Shown here: positions 1 to 5,300 of the stretch, in pieces
Numbering within the stretch: position 1 is the stretch's first letter
Layout: the number at the start of each line of letters is the position of its first letter
Assembly: GCA_028702365.1 (NCBI GenBank)
Contig: JAQVOZ010000078.1
Span: 1 to 6,595, forward strand
Origin: Candidatus Omnitrophota bacterium
GTDB taxonomy: Bacteria; Omnitrophota; Gorgyraeia; Duberdicusellales; 4484-171
Direction of reading: 5' to 3'
DNA: 6,595 nucleotides
Position numbers and translations under genes: made by a program
The notes under the pieces: model-generated
Databases searched by the model: none
What the model was told of the DNA's origin: nothing
What the model saw: only the letters and a program-made list of their open reading frames with translations

Positions 1-1256
1 GTTGTCGTTTTAATCGGCTCTATAAGAAACTCATCCAAAACCCTTTCCATTTTTTTCAATGCTTCCTGGCGGGTCTTTCCTTTTGTTATTGCTTTTGCTA
101 TTAATGAATCATAATACGGGGGTATTTTGTAACCGCTGTATATATGAGTATCTATCCTTACGTCTTTTCCTCCCGGAACATAACAAAAATTTATGCTGCC
201 CGGGCACGGCATAAAATTATTTTCCGGGTCTTCAGCATTTATGCGGCATTCGATAGCTGCGCCTTTCATGTTTATCTCATCCTGTTTTATGTTTAATTTT
301 TGTCCGGCTGCAATAGCAATCTGCAGCTTAACCAGGTCTATGCCGGTTACTTCTTCGGTTATAGGGTGTTCTACTTGTATTCTTGTATTCATCTCCATAA
401 AGTAAAAATGGCCCTTGTCATCAAGCAGAAACTCTATAGTACCCACACTTCTATAATTCATCTGCCTAATTCCTTTTATGCAAAGTTCACCCAGCTTCCG
501 TCTTAAGCGCTGGTCTACTACGGGAGAAGGTGTTTCCTCTATGATTTTTTGATGACGGCGCTGGATACTGCAATCTCTTTCTCCAAGATATATTGCGTTG
601 CCAAAATTATCAGCTGCAATTTGCACTTCTATATGCCGGGGATTTTCTATAAATTTTTCCATGTATATTTCGGAATCGCCGAAAGCAGCCTTAGCTTCTG
701 ACTGCGCAGTGAGCAGTGCTCCCACCAGCCGGACATCGCTGTGGCATACCCGCATACCTTTTCCTCCGCCGCCGGCTTTTGCTTTGAGAATAACAGGGTA
801 GCCCATTTTTTTGGCAGTTGCGAGCGCCTCATCTTTTGTTTTTAAAGCACCTTTGCTTCCGGGTATAAGCGGCAGGTTTGCCTTATGCATGGTTTCTTTG
901 GCCCTTACTTTATCGCCCATAAGCCTTATATTCTCGGCAGTAGGGCCGATAAATTTTATGCCGCAGGATTCGCACACTTCTGCGAAATAAGGATTTTCCG
1001 CAAGGAAACCATAGCCGGGGTGTATGGCGTCGCTGTCGGTTATTTCCGCAGCGCTGATTATACTCGAAATATTAAGATAACTTTCCGAGGAGGGTGGTTT
1101 ACCTATGCAGATTGCCTCATCGGCAAATTCCAAATGCAGGGAATTTTTGTCTGCCTCTGAATAAACCGCAACAGTTTTAATGCCGAGCTCTCGACAAGCA
1201 CGCATCACCCTTATTGCGATTTCGCCTCTATTTGCAATTAAAACTTTGGAAAACAT
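1..1256 (-). CDS. accC: Acetyl-CoA carboxylase, biotin carboxylase subunit (3' end cut by window edge)
   Basis: AccC carries out the ATP- and bicarbonate-dependent carboxylation of biotin on AccB, the first half-reaction of malonyl-CoA synthesis for fatty acids, in the cytoplasm. My translation of the minus strand from the ATG at 1256 gives 418 uninterrupted residues; full proteins are about 445-450, so roughly the last 30 are off the window. It opens with MFSKVLIANRGEIAIR, the standard N-terminus of the biotin-carboxylase domain. The ATP-grasp domain has the glycine-rich loop AGGGGKGMR (about 161-169) preceded by K158, then K237 in RRHQKIIEE, E275, and the EMNTRIQVEH block with E288, N290, R292 and E296. 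R338 follows in the C-terminal domain. These match the catalytic and ATP/metal-binding residues known in E. coli AccC. The ATG directly abuts the accB stop codon, so translation is probably coupled. It is not a pyruvate or propionyl-CoA carboxylase fusion as far as can be seen, because a separate AccB precedes it. Confidence 0.97.
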   Translation of the reverse strand, partial: MFSKVLIANRGEIAIRVMRACRELGIKTVAVYSEADKNSLHLEFADEAICIGKPPSSESYLNISSIISAAEITDSDAIHPGYGFLAENPYFAEVCESCGIKFIGPTAENIRLMGDKVRAKETMHKANLPLIPGSKGALKTKDEALATAKKMGYPVILKAKAGGGGKGMRVCHSDVRLVGALLTAQSEAKAAFGDSEIYMEKFIENPRHIEVQIAADNFGNAIYLGERDCSIQRRHQKIIEETPSPVVDQRLRRKLGELCIKGIRQMNYRSVGTIEFLLDDKGHFYFMEMNTRIQVEHPITEEVTGIDLVKLQIAIAAGQKLNIKQDEINMKGAAIECRINAEDPENNFMPCPGSINFCYVPGGKDVRIDTHIYSGYKIPPYYDSLIAKAITKGKTRQEALKKMERVLDEFLIEPIKTT

Positions 1257-1679
1257 TTATACCGCTTCCAACACAAATAGTGTTTGGCCAAATTCTACAG
1301 GCTGGCCGTTTTCAACCAATACTTCAATAACTTTTCCGCCTATCTCTGCTTTTATTTCATTCATAAGTTTCATTGCTTCTATGATGCATACAACGTCACC
1401 GGGCTTTATCACATCGCCTATTTCAACGTAAGGCTTAGCTCCCGGAGATGGCGCACGGTAAAAAGTTCCTACCATAGGGGACTTGATTTCAATTACCCCT
1501 TCTCTTTTGCCTGGTTTTTCTTCTTTAGCCGCCGGGCTGGGCATTTGAGAAACAATAACAGGCTGATTTTCTGAAAATTTTTTAAGCCTTATGCGCTTGC
1601 CTTCTTCTTCAATCTCAAGCTCGCAAAGACTGTTCTCATTCATGAAATTGATAAATTCTTTTAATTTTTCTAATTCCAT
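1257..1679 (-). CDS. accB: Acetyl-CoA carboxylase biotin carboxyl carrier protein (BCCP)
   Basis: This 140-residue protein carries the biotin that AccC carboxylates and the carboxyltransferase AccAD then uses. Residues 1-40 form the N-terminal region (two charged stretches, MELEKLKEFINFM and CELEIEEEGKRIRLKK), about 41-62 are a Pro/Ala/Lys-rich linker, and 63-140 are the biotinyl domain. The biotin-acceptor motif EAMKLMNEI gives Lys104 as the biotinylated residue. The 'thumb' typical of acetyl-CoA BCCPs is present (SPMVGTFYRAPSPGAKPYVE, about 67-86), which separates it from lipoyl domains and from other biotin carriers. Length is slightly short of E. coli AccB (156) because the linker is short. 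A strong Shine-Dalgarno (GGGAGGAG) precedes the ATG. It is followed with no gap by accC. No birA or accA/accD is in the window. Confidence 0.97.
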   Translation of the reverse strand: MELEKLKEFINFMNENSLCELEIEEEGKRIRLKKFSENQPVIVSQMPSPAAKEEKPGKREGVIEIKSPMVGTFYRAPSPGAKPYVEIGDVIKPGDVVCIIEAMKLMNEIKAEIGGKVIEVLVENGQPVEFGQTLFVLEAV

Positions 1680-1681
1680 AA

Positions 1682-1689
1682 CTCCTCCC
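1682..1689 (-). promoter_or_regulatory. Strong ribosome binding site of accB
   Basis: The minus strand reads GGGAGGAG, then TT and the ATG. It supports the ATG at 1679 as the accB start and independent, efficient initiation after the 63-nt gap downstream of efp. Confidence 0.75.
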
Positions 1690-1706
1690 GTTAAAGGATT
1701 CGACTA

Positions 1707-1735
1707 ATGTTTAAATCTATATTTATAATAAACAT
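1707..1735 (-). promoter_or_regulatory. AT-rich palindrome upstream of accB (candidate operator)
   Basis: The 63-nt gap between efp and accB is the largest inside the eight-gene run. It contains ATGTTTA (1707-1713) and its exact complement TAAACAT (1729-1735), separated by 15 AT-rich bases. Symmetric 7-bp arms with centres about two helical turns apart are typical of sites for dimeric regulators, but the sequence is very AT-rich and such arms can occur by chance. It does not resemble the FapR site I know from Firmicutes (TTAGTACC...). I see no run of T after a GC stem, so it is not an intrinsic terminator. No convincing internal promoter could be placed here. Confidence 0.3.
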
Positions 1736-1742
1736 ATAAATT

Positions 1743-2303
1743 CTAAACTCTGCTTAAATATTGTTTGTCCTGGATGTCTACTTTAATTAAATCTCCCTCA
1801 CTTATAAAAAGCGGCACCTGCACAATTGCGCCGGTTTCTATTTCAGCGGGCTTTGTGCCGGATTTTACACTGTCACCCTTAAAGCCAGGTTCTGTTTTAA
1901 CAACCTTGTACACCACCGTAACCGGCATCTTCAGGTTCACAAATTCATTATTATAAAAAAGGCCTGTGATTTCCATATTTTCCTTAAGCCACATAGCCTT
2001 GTCTTCTATCGCTGACTTGTCACAAACAAGCTCTTCGTATGTTTCTAAATCCATAAAATGGTACTTGCTCGAATCCTTGTATTGATATTGCAGTTTCCTT
2101 TCTTCAATTTCTGCCTCTCTGACATTATCCGAATCGCGTAAGGTAACATCCAAAATCTGGGCGCTTTTCAAATCCTTAACTTTCACCTTGCAAAAAGCCG
2201 GTCCTCTTGCTAATTTTACGTGATTGCATTCAAGCACTGTGTAAGGTTTATCATCGTAGATGATAACCATAGATGGACGTATACTACCTACAGAAATTCC
2301 CAC
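1743..2303 (-). CDS. efp: Translation elongation factor P, arginine-tip type
   Basis: EF-P enters the ribosome between the P and E sites and relieves stalling at consecutive prolines. The 186-residue product has the full three-barrel layout: KOW-like N-domain (about 1-65), central OB domain (about 70-130, with QYQYKDSSKYHFMDLETYEE) and C-terminal OB domain ending in GTKPAEIETGAIVQVPLF...GDLIKVD....YLSRV, the family signature. The start is GTG at 2303: it aligns within one residue of the usual EF-P N-terminus, and a good Shine-Dalgarno (AAGGGAG) lies upstream; the next ATG (codon 12) would cut into the conserved first strand. The tip loop of the N-domain reads HVKLARGPAF, putting Arg33 where E. 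coli has the modified Lys34. It overlaps the 3' end of the peptidase gene by 20 nt, so the two are probably translationally coupled. Confidence 0.97.
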   Translation of the reverse strand: MGISVGSIRPSMVIIYDDKPYTVLECNHVKLARGPAFCKVKVKDLKSAQILDVTLRDSDNVREAEIEERKLQYQYKDSSKYHFMDLETYEELVCDKSAIEDKAMWLKENMEITGLFYNNEFVNLKMPVTVVYKVVKTEPGFKGDSVKSGTKPAEIETGAIVQVPLFISEGDLIKVDIQDKQYLSRV

Positions 2304-3345
2304 TTAAAACTTCTCCCTTATTCTTGCCAACTAAAACCATATCTTCTATGCGTATGCCGAACTTTCCCTTTAAGTATATAGCAGGCTCAATTGTAATTAC
2401 CATTCCTTCTCTGAGTATTTCTTCGCTCCTTGGGCCGACGAATGGTATTTCATGAACTTCAAGCCCAACACCATGGCCTGTACCATGTCCGAAAAATTGT
2501 CCGTAACCTTTTTTTTCTATAAAAGAACGGGCTGCGTTATCTACTTCTTTGACTGTAACGCCGTCTTTTATTTTTTTTATGCTTAAATCCTGGGCCTTCC
2601 TGACAATGTCGTAAATTCTTCTGAAGAAAGGGGTTATTTTACCCCAGGTAAACACCCTTGTCAAGTCAGCGCAATATTCATAATACTTTGCGCCTAAATC
2701 AATTAGGAAAAAATTTTCGCTCAACCTCCGGCCCTCTCTGGCTGCATGGTGCGGTAGTGCGCTGTTTGCACCAGATGCAACTACTGCAGGAAATGCTATA
2801 GAATTACTGCCACGAATACGTAAAAACCTTTCTATCTCTATGTTAAGCTGTTTTTCTGTCATTGCCTTGTCGCGTATTTCCATAACAAACTCAAAAGCTT
2901 CCTCGCTTATCGAAGTGGCTTTTTTTATCAAAGATATTTCCCCTGGCTCTTTAATTGCTCTTATTTTCTCGAGTAAATCTACGGTCTCGCATAGCTCTAT
3001 ACCGTTAGCTATAAGATATTGTTTTATTTTGGAATATTCAAGGTATGGAATATTTTTTGCTTCGAAACCTATGCGGCGCAAATGAAGGCTTTTGATAGTA
3101 TTGGATAATTCCTTAAAAATATTGCCCCTTGCAACAACCACCTTCCAGGTATTAAGATCTTTCGCTTCGTATTCATAGATAAAATTGGTAAAATATATAA
3201 GTTCGCCGTCTTGGCTAAGCAGTAAATAACCATCCGCCTCACGAAAGCCCGAAAGATAGCTGATATTTACCGCTTTAGAAAACACAACAGCACCCAGGGA
3301 AAGCGCCTTTAACTGGCTTACGCATTTTTCGATGCGGCTTTTCAT
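2284..3345 (-). CDS. M24-family Xaa-Pro peptidase (aminopeptidase P / prolidase-like)
   Basis: A cytosolic dinuclear-metal peptidase expected to cleave the bond before or after proline in short peptides. The 353-residue protein has the two-part M24B layout: a creatinase-like N-domain (about 1-125, with VNISYLSGFREADGYLLLS) and a pita-bread catalytic domain (about 130-345). All five metal ligands are visible: D216 and D227 in IDLGAKYYEYCADLTR, H291 in GHGTGHGVGLEVHE, E320 in TIEPAIY and E334 in GIRIED. H199/H200 (ALPHH) supply the usual substrate-site histidine. Length is that of short bacterial family members such as B. subtilis YqhT (about 350) rather than E. coli PepP (about 440). It starts 5 nt after aroQ with no clear Shine-Dalgarno and overlaps efp by 20 nt. 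Whether it acts as aminopeptidase P or as dipeptidase cannot be told from the sequence, so I give no gene symbol. Confidence 0.94.
   Translation of the reverse strand: MKSRIEKCVSQLKALSLGAVVFSKAVNISYLSGFREADGYLLLSQDGELIYFTNFIYEYEAKDLNTWKVVVARGNIFKELSNTIKSLHLRRIGFEAKNIPYLEYSKIKQYLIANGIELCETVDLLEKIRAIKEPGEISLIKKATSISEEAFEFVMEIRDKAMTEKQLNIEIERFLRIRGSNSIAFPAVVASGANSALPHHAAREGRRLSENFFLIDLGAKYYEYCADLTRVFTWGKITPFFRRIYDIVRKAQDLSIKKIKDGVTVKEVDNAARSFIEKKGYGQFFGHGTGHGVGLEVHEIPFVGPRSEEILREGMVITIEPAIYLKGKFGIRIEDMVLVGKNKGEVLSGNFCR
2313..2319 (-). promoter_or_regulatory. Ribosome binding site deciding the GTG start of efp
   Basis: The minus strand reads AAGGGAG about 9 nt before the GTG at 2303, inside the end of the upstream peptidase gene. 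It is the main reason, with N-terminal alignment, for accepting GTG over the later ATG. Confidence 0.65.
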
Positions 3346-3350
3346 GATTG

Positions 3351-3818
3351 TTATTTAGAAGTTTTAGCAGCGCTTTTAAGAAACTGTGCCGCCGCGGTTA
3401 AGGCAAGAATGTAGCTTAAGGGGCCGAAGCCTGTTATAACGCCGATTGCAATATCGTTAATAAGAGATTTTTTTCTAAAATCTTCTCTTTTGTAAATATT
3501 GGACAGATGCACCTCTATAACCGGCTTGCTGACTGCAAGTATGGCGTCTCTTATGGCAACAGAAGTATGAGTGTAGGCTGCAGGGTTTATAATCAGTAAA
3601 TCGTATTTTGAACCGGTTATTTTTTCTACTATGTCACCCTCGGAATTTGACTGCAGCACTTCAAGCGATAAACCGTTTTGCTTTGCTTCTTTTTGCAGCT
3701 CGGCATTTATATCTTTTAAGGTAAATTTACCATAAATTTGCGGCTCGCGGCTGCCCAGGAGATGCAAATTCGGACCGTGTATTACAAGTATTTTATTATT
3801 TTTTGTCTTTGGTTTCAT
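3351..3818 (-). CDS. aroQ: Type II 3-dehydroquinate dehydratase
   Basis: It converts 3-dehydroquinate to 3-dehydroshikimate in the shikimate pathway leading to aromatic amino acids and chorismate; the type II enzyme is a cytosolic dodecamer using an enolate mechanism. The 155-residue product has all the hallmark motifs: VIHGPNLHLLGSREPQIYG (about 12-30) with Arg24 and catalytic Tyr29 in the flexible lid, QSNSEG (56-61), INPAAYTHTS (77-86) with Asn78 and His84, EVHLSN (102-107) with catalytic His104, and REDFR (111-115). Length is typical (about 145-155); a short Lys-rich tail (SAAKTSK) follows. The ATG at 3818 lies inside the preceding zinc-ribbon gene (23-nt overlap) and has a strong Shine-Dalgarno there. 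Confidence 0.97.
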   Translation of the reverse strand: MKPKTKNNKILVIHGPNLHLLGSREPQIYGKFTLKDINAELQKEAKQNGLSLEVLQSNSEGDIVEKITGSKYDLLIINPAAYTHTSVAIRDAILAVSKPVIEVHLSNIYKREDFRKKSLINDIAIGVITGFGPLSYILALTAAAQFLKSAAKTSK

Positions 3819-3972
3819 CGCACTCAGCCTCCTCTATTAACATTACCGGTATACCGTCTTTTATGGGATATTTACGGGCGCACTTTAAACAGACTATCTT
3901 ACCATCTTTCAAAGCTACATCGGCTTTGCAAAAAGGGCACGCAAGAATTTTTAATAGTTCTTCGTCAATCAT
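3796..3972 (-). CDS. Trm112-like (UPF0434/YcaR family) zinc-ribbon protein
   Basis: A 58-residue protein of the Trm112 family. From the ATG at 3972 it reads MIDEELLKILACPFCKADV, and counted from there the four cysteines are C12, C15 (CPFC) and C28, C31 (CLKC), followed by the family signature RKYPIKDGIPVML. Eukaryotic and archaeal Trm112 proteins activate several tRNA, rRNA and release-factor methyltransferases; bacterial homologues are little studied, so a partner-activating role is only an inference. All four cysteines are intact, so zinc binding is likely. A TTG six nt upstream (3978) is a possible alternative start that would abut the DUF1844 stop codon, but the ATG matches the usual MIDxxLLxILACPxC beginning. 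No strong Shine-Dalgarno is seen, suggesting coupling to the upstream gene. The C-terminal tail is acidic/lysine-rich (EEAECDETKDKK), and aroQ begins within it. Confidence 0.9.
   Translation of the reverse strand: MIDEELLKILACPFCKADVALKDGKIVCLKCARKYPIKDGIPVMLIEEAECDETKDKK
3828..3834 (-). promoter_or_regulatory. Strong ribosome binding site of aroQ inside the zinc-ribbon gene
   Basis: The minus strand carries GAGGAGG about 9-10 nt before the aroQ ATG. It lies in codons for Glu-Glu-Ala near the end of the upstream gene and supports the 23-nt overlapping start. Confidence 0.7.
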
Positions 3973-3978
3973 TTGCAA

Positions 3979-4320
3979 TCAGTGTTTGTCTTTTTCCTCA
4001 ACATACATCATACGCAAACTAAACAATGAATCATCCAGAAGTTTTTCTTCTTCCTGATTTAGGTTACCTTTGGTTTTTTCCTTAAGCACCCCTATGGTGT
4101 CAACCAGAAATCTCGCCTGTTCCAGGTTCTTTTCGGTTTTACCGGAAACAGGATTTTCCAGCCTTCCCAAAGCAATCATCGCCTGCATGCTAAGAGAAGA
4201 TAAAAACAGCCTGAAATTAGGCTCATGAAAAGCTTCATGTTTATCGTGGGCTTCTTTTTTTTCTTTTTCAGCCGTTGCCTTCCATTGCTCATCTACTTTT
4301 TTTCTTATTTCCTCACCCAT
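3979..4320 (-). CDS. DUF1844 domain protein of unknown function
   Basis: A 113-residue soluble protein. Residues 1-32 are highly charged (many Lys, Glu and His, e.g. KEKKEAHDKHEAFHEP) and look disordered or helical. Residues about 34-107 match my knowledge of DUF1844: a helix with NFRLFLSSLSMQAMIALGRLENP, then KNLEQARFLVDTIGVLKEKTKGNLNQEEEKLLDDSLFSLRMMYV. The conserved LG...NP, A..L.DT....KTKGNL and LR..YV positions are present. There is no signal peptide or membrane segment. No biochemical function is established for the family as far as I know. It starts 8 nt after the Memo-family gene, with a perfect Shine-Dalgarno overlapping that gene's stop codon, and ends just before the Trm112-like gene, so all three are very likely co-transcribed. 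Confidence 0.88.
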   Translation of the reverse strand: MGEEIRKKVDEQWKATAEKEKKEAHDKHEAFHEPNFRLFLSSLSMQAMIALGRLENPVSGKTEKNLEQARFLVDTIGVLKEKTKGNLNQEEEKLLDDSLFSLRMMYVEEKDKH

Positions 4321-4323
4321 AGC

Positions 4324-4330
4324 CCTCCTT
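4324..4330 (-). promoter_or_regulatory. Consensus ribosome binding site of the DUF1844 gene
   Basis: The minus strand reads AAGGAGG, then GCT and the ATG. It overlaps the TAA of the upstream gene (4331-4329), a typical arrangement for coupled translation. It shows that this genome uses normal anti-Shine-Dalgarno pairing. Confidence 0.75.
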
Positions 4331-5132
4331 AGCTTATAATTACCCCTGCGTATCCAACCACAGAGCTTGCATCTGCACCGCTATCTGCGCTTGTTTCATA
4401 TAAACTGACGTTTGCTTTATTCGCGCCGATTTTTTTCATAATCAAAAGAAGTATGGCTACTGGCGCAATGCCGCACATAGAAATGTTTTCCTTTTTTACT
4501 GTTTTAACCAGCCCTTCTGCGTCGAGATTGATTATATGCGTAAGCGCATCCCTGTCTTTACGCCTGGCTGTTGAATCTGGCTCGTAATGAGTCATGTCGC
4601 TTGATGCGACAAAAAGAATTTCTTCCTTATCCGCTCTTACGGCCGAAAAAATTTGCGCTGCTACTTTTTCGTAAGTAGCCAGGGCAGAAACATTGCAAAC
4701 TATCGGCACAAAACTAAAACTTCCAAAGAAATAATATAATATCGGCAATTCTACTTCTATGGAATGTTCAAATTTATGTGCAAGCGTATCCCGAGTTATA
4801 TCTGTGCCGGACTCAAGAATTCGTTGAGCCAGATTAGAATCAATAGATAAATTGGCAAAAGGTGTTTTCCAGCTGCCTTCGGGATACATCCCAAAATCTT
4901 CGCCGTAACCTGTATGATTAGGCCCCAGAATTATAATCCGCTTTTTGGCAATTACTTTACTTACAGTAGTAACAGCGACGCGTCCAGAATATACATAGCC
5001 TGCATGCGGAAGAATTAAACCGTATGCCGAGCTTTTAGCGGACTCTTTGGGCTTAAATTCTTCTATTGCCTTTTTTAATTCCGGCACGTTTTGCGGATAA
5101 AATTGTCCGCTTACAACAGGCTCTCTAATCAT
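4329..5132 (-). CDS. amrB: Memo-family protein (AmmeMemoRadiSam system protein B)
   Basis: A 267-residue Memo-family protein, structurally related to LigB-type non-heme iron dioxygenases. The N-terminus MIREPVVSGQFYP matches the family start, fixing the ATG at 5132. Motifs in order: LPHAGYVYSG (41-50, His43), ILGPNHTGYG (68-77, His73), HSIEVELPIL (123-131), SSDMTHY (177-183, Asp179 and His182), MCGIAPV (219-225, Cys220) and SVVGYAGV (257-264). His43, His73 and Cys220 correspond to the metal-binding triad of human MEMO1, so the metal site looks intact. In many prokaryotes this protein is encoded with an AMMECR1-domain protein and a radical SAM protein; neither is in this window. The bacterial role is not settled. 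It is the first gene of the eight-gene run, with a promoter and palindromic leader upstream, and has no recognisable Shine-Dalgarno. Confidence 0.93.
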   Translation of the reverse strand: MIREPVVSGQFYPQNVPELKKAIEEFKPKESAKSSAYGLILPHAGYVYSGRVAVTTVSKVIAKKRIIILGPNHTGYGEDFGMYPEGSWKTPFANLSIDSNLAQRILESGTDITRDTLAHKFEHSIEVELPILYYFFGSFSFVPIVCNVSALATYEKVAAQIFSAVRADKEEILFVASSDMTHYEPDSTARRKDRDALTHIINLDAEGLVKTVKKENISMCGIAPVAILLLIMKKIGANKANVSLYETSADSGADASSVVGYAGVIIS

Positions 5133-5142
5133 AGTATAAAAT

Positions 5143-5179
5143 ACTAATTCTAACTAATCGAAAACGAATGCTCACGAAT
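5143..5179 (+). repeat. Four helically phased ACKAAT hexamers
   Basis: Read on the plus strand, ACTAAT occurs at 5143-5148 and 5153-5158, and ACGAAT at 5164-5169 and 5174-5179. Start-to-start distances are 10, 11 and 10 bp, close to one DNA turn. They lie in the leader just before the Memo-family ATG. Same-face spacing could suit cooperative protein binding or bending, but may also simply reflect the internal structure of the adjacent palindromic element. Confidence 0.4.
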
Positions 5180-5236
5180 CAAAAAAAAATTAATTCGTGG
5201 TAATTTATTTTTAAGATTTGTGCCAATTCGTATTCA
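5159..5236. repeat. Imperfect palindromic element with ACGAAT-type units (MITE-like or dispersed repeat)
   Basis: The left arm 5159-5180 and the reverse complement of the right arm 5215-5236 agree at about 16 of 22 positions, sharing ACGAAT, CAC and AATC blocks in the same order. A further internal unit, ATTCGTG at 5193-5199, is the exact complement of CACGAAT at 5173-5179, enclosing a loop with nine A in a row. The unit therefore appears in both orientations with spacings near 10 bp. It lies between genes and would form most of the 5' leader of the Memo operon. The A/T run sits in the loop and not after the stem, so it does not look like an intrinsic terminator. I infer a dispersed intergenic repeat, but only one copy is in the window. 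Confidence 0.55.
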
Positions 5237-5240
5237 AAAT

Positions 5241-5269
5241 AGATTAACAAGTATAGCGGAAAATGTCAA
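5241..5269 (-). promoter_or_regulatory. Sigma70-type promoter of the Memo...accC operon
   Basis: On the minus strand a perfect -35 box TTGACA (5269-5264) is followed after exactly 17 bp by TAATCT (5246-5241), preceded by TG one base upstream (extended -10). The -10 keeps the key first, second and last bases of TATAAT. Transcription would begin around 5234, leaving a leader of about 100 nt that contains the palindromic element. A second -10-like TATACT at 5255-5250 lies inside the spacer but has no fitting -35 box. Confidence 0.6.
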
Positions 5270-5300
5270 CATATTCATAGCAAAACTTAGGGGGCGCTGG

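Noticed and set aside
885..1160. Plus-strand open frames opposite accC and other genes, up to about 95 codons
   Set aside because: They are antisense to clearly conserved proteins, have no recognisable domains and no supporting start signals; treated as shadows.
3973..3978. TTG at 3978 as the start of the Trm112-like gene
   Set aside because: The ATG two codons later gives the family's usual N-terminus, and neither has a Shine-Dalgarno; kept only as an alternative.
5133..5138. TATACT directly before the Memo-family ATG as a -10 box
   Set aside because: It touches the start codon, so transcription would begin inside the gene, and no fitting -35 box lies 17 bp upstream; the TTGACA/TAATCT pair is better.
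5173..5199. CACGAAT...ATTCGTG hairpin as a terminator of the TonB-like gene
   Set aside because: The T-run of the minus-strand RNA is in the loop and not after the stem, and the 7-bp stem is not GC-rich.
5284..5300. GC-rich patch just after the TonB-like stop codon as a terminator
   Set aside because: It has no stem with usable arms beyond a short GCGC self-match and no clean T-run.
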